The notes under the pieces were generated by a model. That model had not been told where the DNA came from. It searched no databases and worked only from the letters and a program-made list of their open reading frames with translations. Shown in pieces: positions 63,347 to 64,000 of a DNA stretch of 64,000 nt; position 1 is the first letter of the stretch, and each line of letters opens with the position of its first letter. Source of the stretch: Pseudoalteromonas sp. '520P1 No. 423' (lineage in GTDB: Bacteria > Pseudomonadota > Gammaproteobacteria > Enterobacterales > Alteromonadaceae); assembly GCF_001269985.1 (NCBI RefSeq), contig NZ_BBZB01000001.1, positions 2,108,001 through 2,172,000 on the forward strand, in the 5' to 3' direction. The position numbers and the translations under genes were made by a program.

Positions 63347-64000
63347 ATGCTTGAATCTATATTTAAAATAAAATCACAGGGCTCTTCGGTAAAACGAGAA
63401 TGCATCGCGGGTTTAACAACCTTTATCACTATGGTTTATATTGTATTTGTTAACCCTGCAATGTTAGCTGAAACAGGTATGGATCAAGGTGCTGCATTTG
63501 TTGCGACCTGTCTTGCTGCAGCAATTGGGTGTTTTATTATGGGTTTGTGGGCTAATTACCCATTAGGACTGGCACCAGGCATGGGATTAAATGCATTTTT
63601 TACATACGGCGTTGTATTGGGCATGGGCTACTCTTGGGAGTCTGCTTTAGGTGCTGTATTTATTTCAGGTTGTATATTTTTATTACTAAGTCTTTTTAAA
63701 ATTAGAGAATGGATCATCAATGCGATACCAGTTGTTTTAAAACAAGCTATTGCAACAGGTATAGGGGCATTTTTGGCGTTAATTGCTTTGAAAAATGCAG
63801 GTATTATAGTTGCAAGTCCGGCAACTTTTGTTCAGCTGGGTGATTTAACTTCATCAGGGCCTTTATTAGCTATTCTAAGCTTTTTTGTGATCGCAGCTTT
63901 ATTACATAGAGATATAAAAAGTGGTGTTTTATTTAGTATATTTATAGTGACTCTTATTGCTGTTGGATTTGGTTTAGTTGAGTATCAAGGTATTGTATCT
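63347..64000 (+). CDS. NCS2-family purine permease, cut by the window end
   Basis: The first 218 residues from ATG at 63347; the frame is open to the last base. KRECIAGLTTFITMVYIVFVNP at 15-36 and the substrate motif YPLGLAPGMGLNAFFTYGVV near 75 identify the NCS2 AzgA/PbuG-like subfamily, which takes up adenine, guanine or hypoxanthine across the inner membrane. At least six membrane helices are visible. It is divergent from the Sel1 gene, with about 170 bases between. Confidence 0.9.
   Translation, partial: MLESIFKIKSQGSSVKRECIAGLTTFITMVYIVFVNPAMLAETGMDQGAAFVATCLAAAIGCFIMGLWANYPLGLAPGMGLNAFFTYGVVLGMGYSWESALGAVFISGCIFLLLSLFKIREWIINAIPVVLKQAIATGIGAFLALIALKNAGIIVASPATFVQLGDLTSSGPLLAILSFFVIAALLHRDIKSGVLFSIFIVTLIAVGFGLVEYQGIVS

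Overview
Kind of organism. The window is chromosomal DNA of a low-GC marine gammaproteobacterium of the Alteromonadales type (Pseudoalteromonas, Colwellia, Catenovulum or a relative). The signs are the gene order bepA - yfgD-like arsC - wrbA - DUF2069, the order perM - bcp - gcvR - bamC, large TonB-dependent receptors, a SapC / flavin-dependent halogenase locus, and AT-rich intergenic DNA with palindromic repeats. The genus cannot be fixed from sequence reading alone.

Layout. 1-1.5 kb holds the end of an unknown gene, a 61-residue orphan, and a decayed group II intron next to the tail of another gene. 1.6-16.1 kb is mainly housekeeping: a YafJ-type amidotransferase, purM-purN, an MtfA-type peptidase, a serine hydrolase, a secreted S33 hydrolase, a LytS/LytR-type two-component pair, a giant secreted amidohydrolase, a MITE-like repeat and NIF3. 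16.1-27.8 kb carries envelope and core genes: elyC, DUF2069, wrbA, arsC, bepA, perM, bcp, gcvR, bamC, yjiH and an ankyrin protein.

27.8-56.0 kb is the most interesting part. A LacI-family regulator lies divergent to pgi, followed by pgl and a TonB-dependent receptor. Five near-identical 14-bp palindromes (TGAYARCGYTGTCA type) stand before pgi/lacI, before the receptor (two), before a luxR gene, and between a halogenase and sapC. Nested between the receptor and sapC is a quorum-sensing biosynthetic cluster: luxR, an unknown deaminase-like gene, luxI, a 2566-residue single-module polyketide synthase (KS-AT-DH-ER-KR-ACP-C, with a degenerate ER cofactor site), a secreted CxxCH protein, an MFS exporter, a type II thioesterase, a family 2 glycosyltransferase, a secreted unknown and two convergent flavin-dependent halogenases. 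A strong lux box lies upstream of luxI, and a weaker one lies upstream of the synthase with the same spacing to its -10 element.

How it may work together (inference). The sugar-responsive LacI protein would control central carbon genes, outer-membrane uptake and the receptor gene luxR. LuxR with its acyl-homoserine lactone would then switch on luxI and the synthase, so that polyketide production depends on both carbon source and cell density. The lipid-like chain would be released by the C domain or the thioesterase, perhaps glycosylated, and exported by the MFS protein.

56.0-64.0 kb returns to ordinary genes: a pentapeptide-repeat potassium-channel fusion, a response regulator with a TPR-like tail, a YgjP-type peptidase, two identical tRNA-Tyr genes, a YchJ protein, a SulA-like division inhibitor, a Sel1 protein with about 30 five-residue repeats, and the start of a purine permease.
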